Below are positions 26,381 to 34,376 of a DNA stretch of 64,000 nt, piece by piece. Under the pieces are notes generated by a model that was not told where the DNA came from, did not search any database, and worked only from the letters and a program-made list of their open reading frames with translations. The DNA lies in the NCBI GenBank assembly GCA_020886235.1, contig AP025250.1:310001-374000 (forward strand), read 5' to 3'. Every line of letters starts with the position of its first letter. The first letter of the stretch is position 1. The translations under genes and the position numbers were made by a program. This DNA comes from Candidatus Dependentiae bacterium Noda2021 (GTDB lineage Bacteria; Babelota; Babeliae; Babelales; Vermiphilaceae).

Positions 26381-26917
26381 TTATTGTATCATTAAATAAT
26401 GAGCATCTTCATCAAGACGCGCTAGTTTATACACACACGCTGCTAGATAACGCAGTATGTGGGGTGCTACAGTAAACCCAACTTTTGTGTAGAGCCTTAC
26501 TAATTGTTCTAGTCTTTCTGACCGATTCGTGGTCACTGGTTTAAATTCTTGGCCAACGTGCTCAAAAGGACCTGGTTGTATTACAATCATACGGGCACCA
26601 CCGTTTTTAATTTCCTTGCACACCATATGTAACAAACATGTGCCATATCCATTGTTTCGATACGATGGTTCAACAAAAAAAGTGTGAATAACAACTATAG
26701 ATAATGGTAACTGTTCATAGTACAGATGCCCGATCTCTTTACGATTGTTATAATAAGCCACCTTAGTAGTGGTGCTTAGCCAATTTTTGTGAACCGTTTG
26801 TGAGACATAGTAATTTTTTTGGGCACCGAGCGAGGCTTCTGCAAGTAATGGAATGCCACCATAATTGGTTAAAACAAATATACCACATAATAAAAATTTT
26901 TTTGATTTTGAATTCAT
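26381..26917 (-). CDS. GNAT acetyltransferase with an N-terminal signal peptide
   Basis: The GNAT fold is visible: HTFFVEPSYRNNGYGTCLLHM (acetyl-CoA loop R-N-N-G-Y-G-T), a strand ARMIVIQPG and a final LVRLYTKVGF. Ahead of it is a Sec-like signal (KKFLLCGIFVLTNYGG, then LLAEA). The ATG at 26917 begins exactly at this signal; a GTG at 26956 would add 13 polar residues and has no better ribosome site. Acetyl-CoA is not available outside the cytosol, so an exported GNAT is odd unless it works inside a host cell or the segment is an anchor. A second such protein lies at 29543. Confidence 0.72.
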   Translation of the reverse strand: MNSKSKKFLLCGIFVLTNYGGIPLLAEASLGAQKNYYVSQTVHKNWLSTTTKVAYYNNRKEIGHLYYEQLPLSIVVIHTFFVEPSYRNNGYGTCLLHMVCKEIKNGGARMIVIQPGPFEHVGQEFKPVTTNRSERLEQLVRLYTKVGFTVAPHILRYLAACVYKLARLDEDAHYLMIQ

Positions 26918-27042
26918 CGTGTTTGTATCGAGTTGAATTTTTTCCTGATAATACACACATAACTGTTTTACAGCAATAATAGTTTGTGTACATTATGCTG
27001 TATAAAGAGTACTTAATTGGCTATTTTTAAAGGTGAAAATAG

Positions 27043-27738
27043 ATGATGAATTATATCTTACTCATAGTTTGTGTATCATGGTTTTGTGCCAACACCGCGC
27101 AAGAAACAGATTACATTGGATTTGTAGAGGCCGATAGTGATGAGATACATACGTCTGCCAAGCTATTTGAAACGATTGAAGAAGTTTTGCTATGGGATCA
27201 AGTTGGCCAATCATTGCCTAATCTACCCTATTCAGATGGTAAGGGTGAAATAGAAGAACACACAGATGATCACAAGGGCGCCAGGGTAGATGTGTTTGCA
27301 CCAAACCCACAATCTAAACCCCTAATAGTTTTTCACCAACCCATGATGCGCGTACAAGCCCGACCACACACCAAAAAAAATCACAACACTCATAGTAATC
27401 CTTTAATTGCTAAGGTTGATAAAACTATCAATGAAAGAATAGCTGCTCATGGGGGTATACCGTGTTGCAAAGACAGCATCAGGTGTCACACTCGTAAAGA
27501 AGTGGCAGAGCATTTTGCCATGGAGCATTTATGTGATGGAGAATTTAAGTGTCCATTTCCTTTGTGCTCGCACAGTTATATATCTGACCGACAGAACATT
27601 ACTGATCACTATATCAAATCACATTTTATTCCGTATATTTACACGTGTTTTAACAAACAATGCACCGTCGTTTACAAATCAAGAAATGCACTTATAAAGC
27701 ATATAAAAGATTATCATGGACAAGCCGCATTGAACTAA
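27043..27738 (+). CDS. Exported protein with C2H2-type zinc fingers (copy 1)
   Basis: A 231-residue protein with a signal peptide (LLIVCVSWFCANT, then AQE), an acidic polar linker (about 25-135) and a C-terminal cluster of zinc fingers. Finger 2 has C170, C175, H189 and H194 (C-x4-C-x13-H-x4-H). Finger 3 has C202, C207, H220 and H225 (C-x4-C-x12-H-x4-H). An upstream half-finger starts with adjacent Cys141-Cys142 and has C148, H157 and H162. The finger order and the H-F-I-P linker are shared with the next gene. C2H2 arrays are typical of eukaryotic DNA- or RNA-binding proteins, so a role after delivery into a host is plausible but unproven. Confidence 0.8.
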   Translation: MMNYILLIVCVSWFCANTAQETDYIGFVEADSDEIHTSAKLFETIEEVLLWDQVGQSLPNLPYSDGKGEIEEHTDDHKGARVDVFAPNPQSKPLIVFHQPMMRVQARPHTKKNHNTHSNPLIAKVDKTINERIAAHGGIPCCKDSIRCHTRKEVAEHFAMEHLCDGEFKCPFPLCSHSYISDRQNITDHYIKSHFIPYIYTCFNKQCTVVYKSRNALIKHIKDYHGQAALN

Positions 27739-27811
27739 ATCGTATAGTACTAAACTATAAAATGTTGTAATTGCTTATGGTTACTACCATACTCGAGCGT
27801 AGGGGGTATGG

Positions 27812-28492
27812 ATGAAAGTATGGCTTTTTACGTTAAGTTGGTTTGCATGCGCGATTCATGCTCAAGAGTTACCTGAACATGCTAACAGGAATCACTGCCA
27901 TCCTGATATTGCTTATTGCACGTATGAACCATGTTATCGGTGGGATAATTATTTTTATGAAACTAATGATCATGACACCTTTGAAGTTCTTCCTATAACT
28001 GCCCAACCTCCCCAGGATATGCTTCCGCTTATGTTTGTGAACATAATTGGTTATCAGGAGTGTGATTCTTATACCTCTGTGAACGAACCAAACAGTCCAG
28101 AATCGGGAGTTAGCTCCCCGAAATATAAGTACCAAAAATCTCCTGTAGACAGACAGACGATCAGTGATGCAGATGCGGCGATTGCTGAACGTTTTAGCAA
28201 TCATGGTACGATCAGGTGTTGTAATAGTATCTTAGCTTCGCGGACCGACGTTGTGTTGCATTTTCTACAACACCACAACTTTGATTTACACGGAACCGGA
28301 TGTCCCTATCCCGATTGTACTTATACCAGTACTAAAGATACGCGTAGACTTGCAGATCATTACATTCAAGAACATTTTATACCCCTGGTATTTTTTTGCC
28401 CGTTACCCGGATGCTTTACCAAGCTTAAATCACGTGCTGCATTACTTGTGCACATGCGCAAGGATAAATCCAATATAAAAAAGAAAACATAG
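27812..28492 (+). CDS. Exported protein with C2H2-type zinc fingers (copy 2)
   Basis: A paralogue of the preceding gene, 73 bases downstream. It has a signal peptide (WLFTLSWFACAIH, then AQE), a different linker rich in Pro, Tyr and Asp, and the same C-terminal finger cluster. Finger 2 has C164, C169, H183 and H188 with spacing identical to copy 1. Finger 3 has C196, C201 and H214, but the last histidine is replaced (Lys219), so it may bind zinc weakly. The rudimentary first finger again begins CC. The fingers are much better conserved than the linkers, which suggests that the fingers carry the function. A GGGGG-rich ribosome site precedes the ATG. Confidence 0.8.
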   Translation: MKVWLFTLSWFACAIHAQELPEHANRNHCHPDIAYCTYEPCYRWDNYFYETNDHDTFEVLPITAQPPQDMLPLMFVNIIGYQECDSYTSVNEPNSPESGVSSPKYKYQKSPVDRQTISDADAAIAERFSNHGTIRCCNSILASRTDVVLHFLQHHNFDLHGTGCPYPDCTYTSTKDTRRLADHYIQEHFIPLVFFCPLPGCFTKLKSRAALLVHMRKDKSNIKKKT

Positions 28493-28596
28493 AAAATAGT
28501 ATTATCTTCATTATGTATCAGCTGGCTTGTTGACAGTAATGCAATATAGTGGCACGTTCAGGTATTAAAAAAAAGTTACACAGAAAAGGGTTAGAG

Positions 28597-29490
28597 ATGG
28601 TATTATCACGCAAAAAGCTCTACGTAGCGATTATAGGTTTGGTGAGCTACAGTCATTTGCAACAATGCCAAACGTGGGTCGATATTCTGAGCAATTCATC
28701 ACCATTACTGCTCAAGCATCAGTGCGCAATACTACACGAACAATATATTCAATACGTGTCGCAAACAGCGCTTACCATTGCAAACAATGTAATAAAAAGT
28801 ATTCCAATCGTAGAAAATAACGAGCCGGTAGTTGACGTGAATCTGATGGCACATCATCGTATACAGATGATGCCTAATCCTATAAATGGAATAGCCTTTG
28901 AAAGCCCTGCTTACAACTCTGGCTTGCCCAATGCTTCTAAAATGCGCAAAGAAGTATATGCGCGGCTTGAAAAAATGATCATCTATCTTGATGAGCTTGC
29001 ACCTGATTTTGGTTACCAATCAGGAGATATTTCAATACGCGTGTTTGAGGGATTGCGAGATTTAAAAACACAAGAGTATCTCTTTAACAAAAAAGTAGAT
29101 GAAATTAAAAATTCCTATCCTTTAATGAATACTGATGAAGTTGAAACAGAGGCAGCAAAATGGATTTCGCCCGTGAAAAACAATGTTCCGGTTCACTCAA
29201 CAGGTGCAGCCATTGACATACGATTGTGGGATGAAATAAAACAAGATTTTCTAGATCTTGGTGATTTTGGCGCAATTTGGGGCGCAAATACCCAAGCACC
29301 TACATTTAGTGAAGCAATTACCTACATTCAAAAAATGAATAGACTTTTATTGTTAATGGCAGCTACCAAAGCTGGTCTGGTAAATTATTCATACGAATTT
29401 TGGCATTTTTCATATGGTGACCGTTATGCGGCATTTTGGACCAAAAAAAATAGCGATGACCGCATAGCTTGTTATGGGTCATTGCGATGA
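28597..29490 (+). CDS. D-alanyl-D-alanine dipeptidase (VanX-like, M15D), exported
   Basis: A zinc metallopeptidase that cleaves D-Ala-D-Ala dipeptide in known family members. The zinc motif S/H-x-x-G-x-A-x-D is present as VHSTGAAIDIRL, and the catalytic Glu and third ligand as YEFWHFSYGD. An N-terminal hydrophobic segment (KKLYVAIIGLVSYSH) suggests export, whereas classical VanX is cytosolic. ATG 28597 is chosen because AAAAGGG lies six bases upstream; a GTG at 28549 would add 16 polar residues. No van regulators or ligase are nearby, so wall recycling or scavenging is more likely than vancomycin resistance. Confidence 0.85.
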   Translation: MVLSRKKLYVAIIGLVSYSHLQQCQTWVDILSNSSPLLLKHQCAILHEQYIQYVSQTALTIANNVIKSIPIVENNEPVVDVNLMAHHRIQMMPNPINGIAFESPAYNSGLPNASKMRKEVYARLEKMIIYLDELAPDFGYQSGDISIRVFEGLRDLKTQEYLFNKKVDEIKNSYPLMNTDEVETEAAKWISPVKNNVPVHSTGAAIDIRLWDEIKQDFLDLGDFGAIWGANTQAPTFSEAITYIQKMNRLLLLMAATKAGLVNYSYEFWHFSYGDRYAAFWTKKNSDDRIACYGSLR

Positions 29491-29542
29491 TTAATTAGGT
29501 ATCTACTAGTTGTTTAACGTTATTAGTTCAAGAAGGATCATT

Positions 29543-30190
29543 ATGATCAAGCGATATTCTATTATATTTGTTGTGGGATCTTTGATTTTATGCCCGCTAT
29601 CATTGAGTGCAAAATTAACGCTTCTTACCAAAAAATTAAAAAATAATGATACAGTGCGTGTTGTAAAACTAGATGCTAAGGACAAGGCAATTTTTGCTGA
29701 GGCTAAAGAAGTATTTTTAAGATCTTTTGCAGACGCATACAAAGTGTACAGCCCAGAACAACTGTTTTTAACTGATAAGCCTGACTATCTTACCAGTTTT
29801 CTTCAAGCAGCCTTTGAAGATGAAGAAAATGATTTTAATAACCAAAAAGAAGATGCGCTATTTGTTGTGGCATTCGATTCAAAAAATCACGTTGTAGGTT
29901 TTGTTGCTTTTGATAAACATAGTAAGAATGGTGAAACAAAAGTGTACATCAGACAACTTGCTATTGATCCTGCATACCAGAATAAGGGACTTGGTAGATT
30001 GTTGTGTATTGATACCCTGCAAGAAATTATCGAGCATAAGCCAGCTAAGATTGTAGTATGCACCCGTAAGATAAATGAGCCTGCAATTCAATTTTATCAC
30101 AAGCTAAGTTTTAATGATGCGACGATGGATGAAGTTCATCCTGAATTGCCCGCGCACAAATATCGTGGCTTCATGTTAACTATGAACTAA
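29543..30190 (+). CDS. GNAT acetyltransferase with an N-terminal signal peptide (second)
   Basis: Begins at ATG 29543, with AGAAGGA five bases upstream. A Sec-type signal (SIIFVVGSLILCPLSLSA) leads into a GNAT domain with the acetyl-CoA loop Q-N-K-G-L-G-R (YQNKGLGRLLCIDTL) and the final NEPAIQFYHKLSF. The 215 residues include an N-terminal helical extension with a YSPEQLF segment. It differs from the GNAT at 26381 in sequence and in substrate-loop length, so the two are not a recent duplication. An exported acetyltransferase is unexpected for lack of acetyl-CoA outside the cell. Confidence 0.78.
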   Translation: MIKRYSIIFVVGSLILCPLSLSAKLTLLTKKLKNNDTVRVVKLDAKDKAIFAEAKEVFLRSFADAYKVYSPEQLFLTDKPDYLTSFLQAAFEDEENDFNNQKEDALFVVAFDSKNHVVGFVAFDKHSKNGETKVYIRQLAIDPAYQNKGLGRLLCIDTLQEIIEHKPAKIVVCTRKINEPAIQFYHKLSFNDATMDEVHPELPAHKYRGFMLTMN

Positions 30191-30200
30191 AGTAAGAAGG

Positions 30201-30233
30201 GTAAATCAATGAATAGTGCAATCATTGATTTAC
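30201..30233. terminator. Perfect 12-bp hairpin between convergent genes
   Basis: GTAAATCAATGA and TCATTGATTTAC pair perfectly around a nine-base loop. There is no T tract, so termination is likely but weaker than elsewhere. Confidence 0.45.
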
Positions 30234-30287
30234 TCTATGCTTGATAGCAAATTTATATCAAATATTTTACTTCACAAGATACTTCTT

Positions 30288-31013
30288 TTATTTTTGACAT
30301 TTCGGGCACCAAAAGCTCCAGCGGTTGCGTACTCCAGTTTTTCCTCGCTTAACTTTGGTCCTACAAACCGGGCATTGTAATTTACGGTATATTAATAAAT
30401 TCTTTTTAAGTTGATAAAGTTTGCGCCATTGTAAAAAGTTAAACGAGAAATCTTGGGCATTTTGTGCAATGAGCGCTAATTTTTTGTCAGACAAAGCACT
30501 TATTTTTTTTTCCGGTGATACGTTGCTCATAAAAAGAGCTTCGTTTTTTATAATATTGCCGACGCCTGCAAAGATATCTTGATTGAGTAACATATCATCA
30601 ATACGTGCCTTGGGATGCTTTTTCATGGCTTTAATAACCTTTTTCCTATCCCAATGATCTGAGAGGATATCATACTCAAATAAAACTGATTTTTTAAAAT
30701 CGGTATCTTCAATGCGTTTTACTGAGCAGCTGTAAAAATATAAGCGATCTTTGTACGTGTAAATGGCAAGGCGCGGAACGCGATCGGGCCGTTCTTCATT
30801 AATTCTAAAGCTGCCATACATTAAAAAATGGGTAATAAGGGCGGTAGTTTCTAATTGGATGACTAATCGTTTGCCAATTGCAAAGATTTCTTTGATTTTT
30901 TGGCCGACCAAATCTTCTTTTTCAAAGCGTGAATTGCCATAGATTTTTTTAATTTTTTTGTTAACAAATGGTTGCAAATCACTTGCCAGCTGATGGATTG
31001 ATGGGCCTTCCAT
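30288..31013 (-). CDS. nei: Fpg/Nei family DNA glycosylase
   Basis: A base-excision repair enzyme for oxidised bases. The H2TH region is recognisable (DDMLLNQDIFAGVGNIIKNEALF) and the C-terminal zinc finger is complete, with two CPxC pairs separated by about 20 residues. The N-terminus reads M-E-G-P-S: the proline normally at position 2, whose amine is the nucleophile, is absent and Glu occupies that place. This MEGPS start is, to my recollection, a distinct bacterial subgroup. Lyase chemistry may differ. AAGGA precedes the ATG. The 241 residues are shorter than typical Fpg (270). Confidence 0.82.
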   Translation of the reverse strand: MEGPSIHQLASDLQPFVNKKIKKIYGNSRFEKEDLVGQKIKEIFAIGKRLVIQLETTALITHFLMYGSFRINEERPDRVPRLAIYTYKDRLYFYSCSVKRIEDTDFKKSVLFEYDILSDHWDRKKVIKAMKKHPKARIDDMLLNQDIFAGVGNIIKNEALFMSNVSPEKKISALSDKKLALIAQNAQDFSFNFLQWRKLYQLKKNLLIYRKLQCPVCRTKVKRGKTGVRNRWSFWCPKCQK

Positions 31014-31191
31014 GAGAGCGTTCCTTACTACACAATGATTTTAATTAGTATATCCCTATTGTCCGTGTGGGTTGCTACATTTTTTTTATTTGATACGCTG
31101 GGGGACAATATTTTTAAATCTTCTATTGTTAGTGGCCACTAATAAATAGTCAATAAAGCATAACCTTATACACTATTACTCGGGAGCCTTT

Positions 31192-32865
31192 ATGACTCAT
31201 TTTACAAAGAAGTTTATATCACTTGGCTTAATGCTAAGTTCCTTTTTTGGCTTATCTGCCAAAGTAAGACCTGAGCTACCGCATCTACATATCGTGGGCG
31301 CTGGTATTGTCGGAGGAATGGAAGCATATTTTGCGTATGTTGATTCTGTTAAAAATAATATTCCCTTACACATTACTATGTATGAGCAGTATGATGTTCT
31401 GTCTAAAACAACGATTTGCAATATTGTACCAAGCTATACACCTGATGAAATTTTATCAGTAGTACCCCGCGGGCCTGAATTAGTAAAAAAATTACAAGTT
31501 CGTTTTAATGAACCAGGTGGTATCCGCGTCGATGACGTTGCCAGGGTTAACGATTCGTCAATTACTGACCACTTTAAAGAGCAAGTTCAGAAATATAGTT
31601 TAGATGAAGTAGGCCATGCTCAACGCACCCAAGACCTCTTGGCACTTGGTAAAATGAGCATGAACTTATGGCAAGAGCTGTATGATACGGGGGACGCAGA
31701 ATTTAAGCAGATTCTTGAATCCTGTAATTTTAACCCATGTCGTGAGCCTAAGCACAACGAGAAATGTTTGCATGATGGCTATCGTATCGATTTAATTTAC
31801 AATGTGTCAGATGCTCATCAACGTGCATTAAACATGAAGCATGACTATGAAACCCTTGGTTACAAACATTGTGCGATTTTATCACCTACTGAAGTAGCTA
31901 AACTTGATCCTTACTTAAAAGATTTTTGTGCAGCACATTCAGTTGATAATATGTGGAATTCTGACGCGGTTGCATTATGGCGCCCGGGTGGTTGCTTTGA
32001 TGCCCAACAATTCTTACCAAAGCTTTATGAGTATCTAAAAAAGAAAATGGGTACCTACAAGGATGAAGCCGGCCAAGAATACCCATGTTTTGAAATTCAA
32101 TTTGGTAAAAAAGTCACCTCTCTTGAGTTTGCAACCGATGAACACGGCAAAATGACCATTGCTGGTTTAAACATGCACGATGGCAGCCGCGTGCCAGTAA
32201 CAGCTAACGATACTTGCGTATTCTGTCCTGGTGAGGCGATTGGAACACTTAAAGGTTGGGGATTACAAGAGCCCGCATATGCAGGATTTGCAGGTGTTTC
32301 ACTCCTTTTAACCATTGATATCCCAGCAGATAAAATTGCGGAGTACAAGAACTTTAGCCACTGCATGGAAGTGCATCAAGAGGGTATTGTTCTTGCATGG
32401 CAAGCCCGCTTTAGAGACAACAAGATCTTTATTGGTGTTGCAGGAACCAAAGCGTTCTATGGCGACCAACGCCCAACTATTGATCAAGAATTTGCAAAGA
32501 ACAGAAACCTCTTGCAATTAAATATGGTTAATGATGTATTGCCTGAATTTATTTCATTAGCATTGCATCGTAATACCAAAGGACAAACGTTAACTTACGA
32601 TGATTTAGCTTTGTTAGAGCGTAGCAATGTTGCAAAACGTTGGTCTGGTGTACGCGCTGTTGTGTATGATGGTTTTCCCACATTAGGCCACGTTTACAAA
32701 GATAATTGCGTAATCATGAATGCGCGCTGTACCACACACCTAGGTTCAGGCGGTGGATCGTTTGCACCTGCTGCGGTGAAAGCAAGCCGCTGTTGCAATG
32801 CAGCAAATAATGATGAATTTATCAATCGCATACTCAGATGTGCGTGTTCTACACGCGTTGCGTAA
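31192..32865 (+). CDS. Exported FAD-dependent oxidoreductase (DAO-like)
   Basis: A 557-residue flavoprotein. After a signal peptide (KKFISLGLMLSSFFGLSA) comes the dinucleotide-binding strand HIVGAGIVGGMEA, with Gly-x-Gly-x-x-Gly, placing FAD at the N-terminus. A later DTCVFCPGEAIG and the C-terminal segment VAKRWSGVRAVVYDGFPTLGHV, with CTTHLGSGGGSFAPA, fit the second FAD-contact region of D-amino-acid-oxidase-like enzymes. The signal has no twin arginines, so export unfolded by Sec with FAD bound later would be needed. The substrate is unknown. GGGAG precedes the ATG. A hairpin follows the stop. Confidence 0.75.
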   Translation: MTHFTKKFISLGLMLSSFFGLSAKVRPELPHLHIVGAGIVGGMEAYFAYVDSVKNNIPLHITMYEQYDVLSKTTICNIVPSYTPDEILSVVPRGPELVKKLQVRFNEPGGIRVDDVARVNDSSITDHFKEQVQKYSLDEVGHAQRTQDLLALGKMSMNLWQELYDTGDAEFKQILESCNFNPCREPKHNEKCLHDGYRIDLIYNVSDAHQRALNMKHDYETLGYKHCAILSPTEVAKLDPYLKDFCAAHSVDNMWNSDAVALWRPGGCFDAQQFLPKLYEYLKKKMGTYKDEAGQEYPCFEIQFGKKVTSLEFATDEHGKMTIAGLNMHDGSRVPVTANDTCVFCPGEAIGTLKGWGLQEPAYAGFAGVSLLLTIDIPADKIAEYKNFSHCMEVHQEGIVLAWQARFRDNKIFIGVAGTKAFYGDQRPTIDQEFAKNRNLLQLNMVNDVLPEFISLALHRNTKGQTLTYDDLALLERSNVAKRWSGVRAVVYDGFPTLGHVYKDNCVIMNARCTTHLGSGGGSFAPAAVKASRCCNAANNDEFINRILRCACSTRVA

Positions 32866-32872
32866 AATATCC

Positions 32873-32902
32873 AGGCGTATGAGACTTTGTGCTCATACGC
32901 CT
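32873..32902. terminator. Hairpin terminator between convergent genes
   Basis: An 11-bp perfect stem AGGCGTATGAG/CTCATACGCCT with an eight-base loop and a T-rich 3' flank (TATTGTTATTATT). Confidence 0.7.
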
Positions 32903-32924
32903 TATTGTTATTATTAAAAAGTTG

Positions 32925-33239
32925 TTAACTGCGTTCACCTATGCTGCGCCAATCTATAATCATTTTGTCGGTTTCTACCACCGTGATACGCGTGTTAAAT
33001 TTTTTTTGATGTATTGCGGATCTCGTTAATTCAAAATAAAAGCCATCATGGTACAAGTAATACGTATTTATAGCATCAGCTTTGTTAACCGTGAGTTTTA
33101 TCACCGTAGGGGTACACTGAGTTGTGGTTAACGCTTTAGTAAGTAAGGTGTCAAATACCTGCTCATTAACCGGTACTATAACCGTTGTGTGGGTTAATGA
33201 AGCAGTGAGCGCTAAAATAAATAACATATATTTATACAT
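32925..33239 (-). CDS. Small exported protein, unknown function
   Basis: Not recognised. The 104 residues have a signal peptide (MLFILALTASLTH) and a mature part of about 85 residues with alternating polar and hydrophobic strands, probably a small beta-rich domain (VIKLTVNKADAINTYYLYHDGFYFEL). The ribosome site AGGAAAAACT lies before the ATG. It converges with the FAD oxidoreductase. Confidence 0.6.
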   Translation of the reverse strand: MYKYMLFILALTASLTHTTVIVPVNEQVFDTLLTKALTTTQCTPTVIKLTVNKADAINTYYLYHDGFYFELTRSAIHQKKFNTRITVVETDKMIIDWRSIGERS

Positions 33240-33334
33240 AGTTTTTCCTATCTCTTCACGTTACAGTATCATAAAACCGTACCATGCTCTGATGGTGATA
33301 ATAAAGTATCGTGCTTTAGCAATAAGGAGAAATT

Positions 33335-33706
33335 ATGTTGTTGATGTTACCCTTAATTATCTTAGGGCTAAGCAATCAGATATGTGCCATGCAACGATTG
33401 GTAACAATGCCCCAAGCGCACATTATAGAGACAAATTTGCGTGATCGATTTCATGATTATTATATCGATCAGGCTCACCTGCACACTACTTTGGGTTCAA
33501 AACCTGTTTTGCTTACTGAATTATTGAATCTGCTTGAAGAACACGTAATACGGTACCATGAATCTACTCAACAACCGTATTTTAAAGAATTTCTTAAAGG
33601 CGGCGTTTTTGAACTTGCTAAATCTATTTTTTCACATGATCCAATAATGTCTGAAAGAATAAAACTCATGAAAAAACAGCATTTCACGAACGTAGCACTT
33701 AATTAA
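33335..33706 (+). CDS. Small exported helical protein, unknown function
   Basis: Not recognised. The 123 residues start with a hydrophobic signal (LLMLPLIILGLSNQICA) followed by MQ, a mature start seen in several exported proteins here. The remainder is helical and rich in His and Leu (LLTELLNLLEEHVIRYHES). A strong AAGGAG ribosome site lies before the ATG. Confidence 0.65.
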   Translation: MLLMLPLIILGLSNQICAMQRLVTMPQAHIIETNLRDRFHDYYIDQAHLHTTLGSKPVLLTELLNLLEEHVIRYHESTQQPYFKEFLKGGVFELAKSIFSHDPIMSERIKLMKKQHFTNVALN

Positions 33707-33771
33707 TATCTTGATTGAGTAGTTGATAAATTGTTTTGCTTAAATATCACTTTCTAATAAAAGGAGTATTT

Positions 33772-34320
33772 ATGCAAGATTCATTATCTGGTCTCAAGAT
33801 TGCCTTACTCGTAACCGATGGTTTTGAACAATCTGAGATGACCGATCCACGTCAGGCATTGGAAGATGCAGGCGCTCAAGTCGATTTAATTTCACCAAAA
33901 AAGGATGTGGTAAAAGGGTGGAAAGATGATAATTGGGCTAAAGAATTTTGTGTAGATATCCATTTAAACAAAGCCCAGGCTGAAGAGTATGATGCATTGT
34001 TGCTGCCCGGTGGCGTTATAAATCCTGACAAATTGCGTCTTGAAAAAGCTGCTATTGATTTTATTAAAACATTTGTTGATGCAAAAAAACCGATTGCTGC
34101 TATTTGCCATGGCCCGTGGACATTAATTGATGCAGGTGGGGTTAAAGGTCGCTCGGTAACTTCATGGCCCTCAATTGCCATTGATTTAAAAAATGCTGGT
34201 GCGCACTGGTCAGATAATGAAGTGATCGTTGATGGCAATCTAGTAACCAGCCGTAAGCCAGAAGATATTCCAGCCTTTTCTAAGGCGTTTATTGAAATTC
34301 TTAAGCAATTAAAAAAGTAA
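33772..34320 (+). CDS. DJ-1/PfpI family protein
   Basis: A cytosolic protein of 182 residues in the class I glutamine-amidotransferase-like family, which includes deglycases, chaperones and PfpI-type proteases. The nucleophile-elbow cysteine is in AAICHGPWTLIDAG, with the following His. LLLPGGVINPDKLR and the start KIALLVTDGFEQSEM match the fold, including the early Glu. AAGGAG lies six bases before the ATG at 33772; a longer frame from 33736 has no such support. The closest known type is the general stress protein 18/YfkM group. Confidence 0.87.
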   Translation: MQDSLSGLKIALLVTDGFEQSEMTDPRQALEDAGAQVDLISPKKDVVKGWKDDNWAKEFCVDIHLNKAQAEEYDALLLPGGVINPDKLRLEKAAIDFIKTFVDAKKPIAAICHGPWTLIDAGGVKGRSVTSWPSIAIDLKNAGAHWSDNEVIVDGNLVTSRKPEDIPAFSKAFIEILKQLKK

Positions 34321-34329
34321 CATATGAGA

Positions 34330-34357
34330 AGCCATTTCTCATTATGAAATGGCTTTT
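34330..34357. terminator. Rho-independent terminator between convergent genes
   Basis: Stem AGCCATTTC/GAAATGGCT with a seven-base loop and T4 on the plus strand; serves the DJ-1 gene and possibly the convergent oxidoreductase. Confidence 0.75.
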
Positions 34358-34376
34358 AATTGATTTCTACAAGCAA

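Noticed and set aside
27043-28492. Zinc-finger proteins as Ros/MucR-type bacterial regulators
   Set aside because: Ros/MucR proteins are cytosolic with a single finger of different spacing; these have signals and several fingers.
28597-29490. Vancomycin resistance gene cluster
   Set aside because: Only a VanX-like peptidase is present; no VanH, VanA-type ligase or VanRS regulators are nearby.
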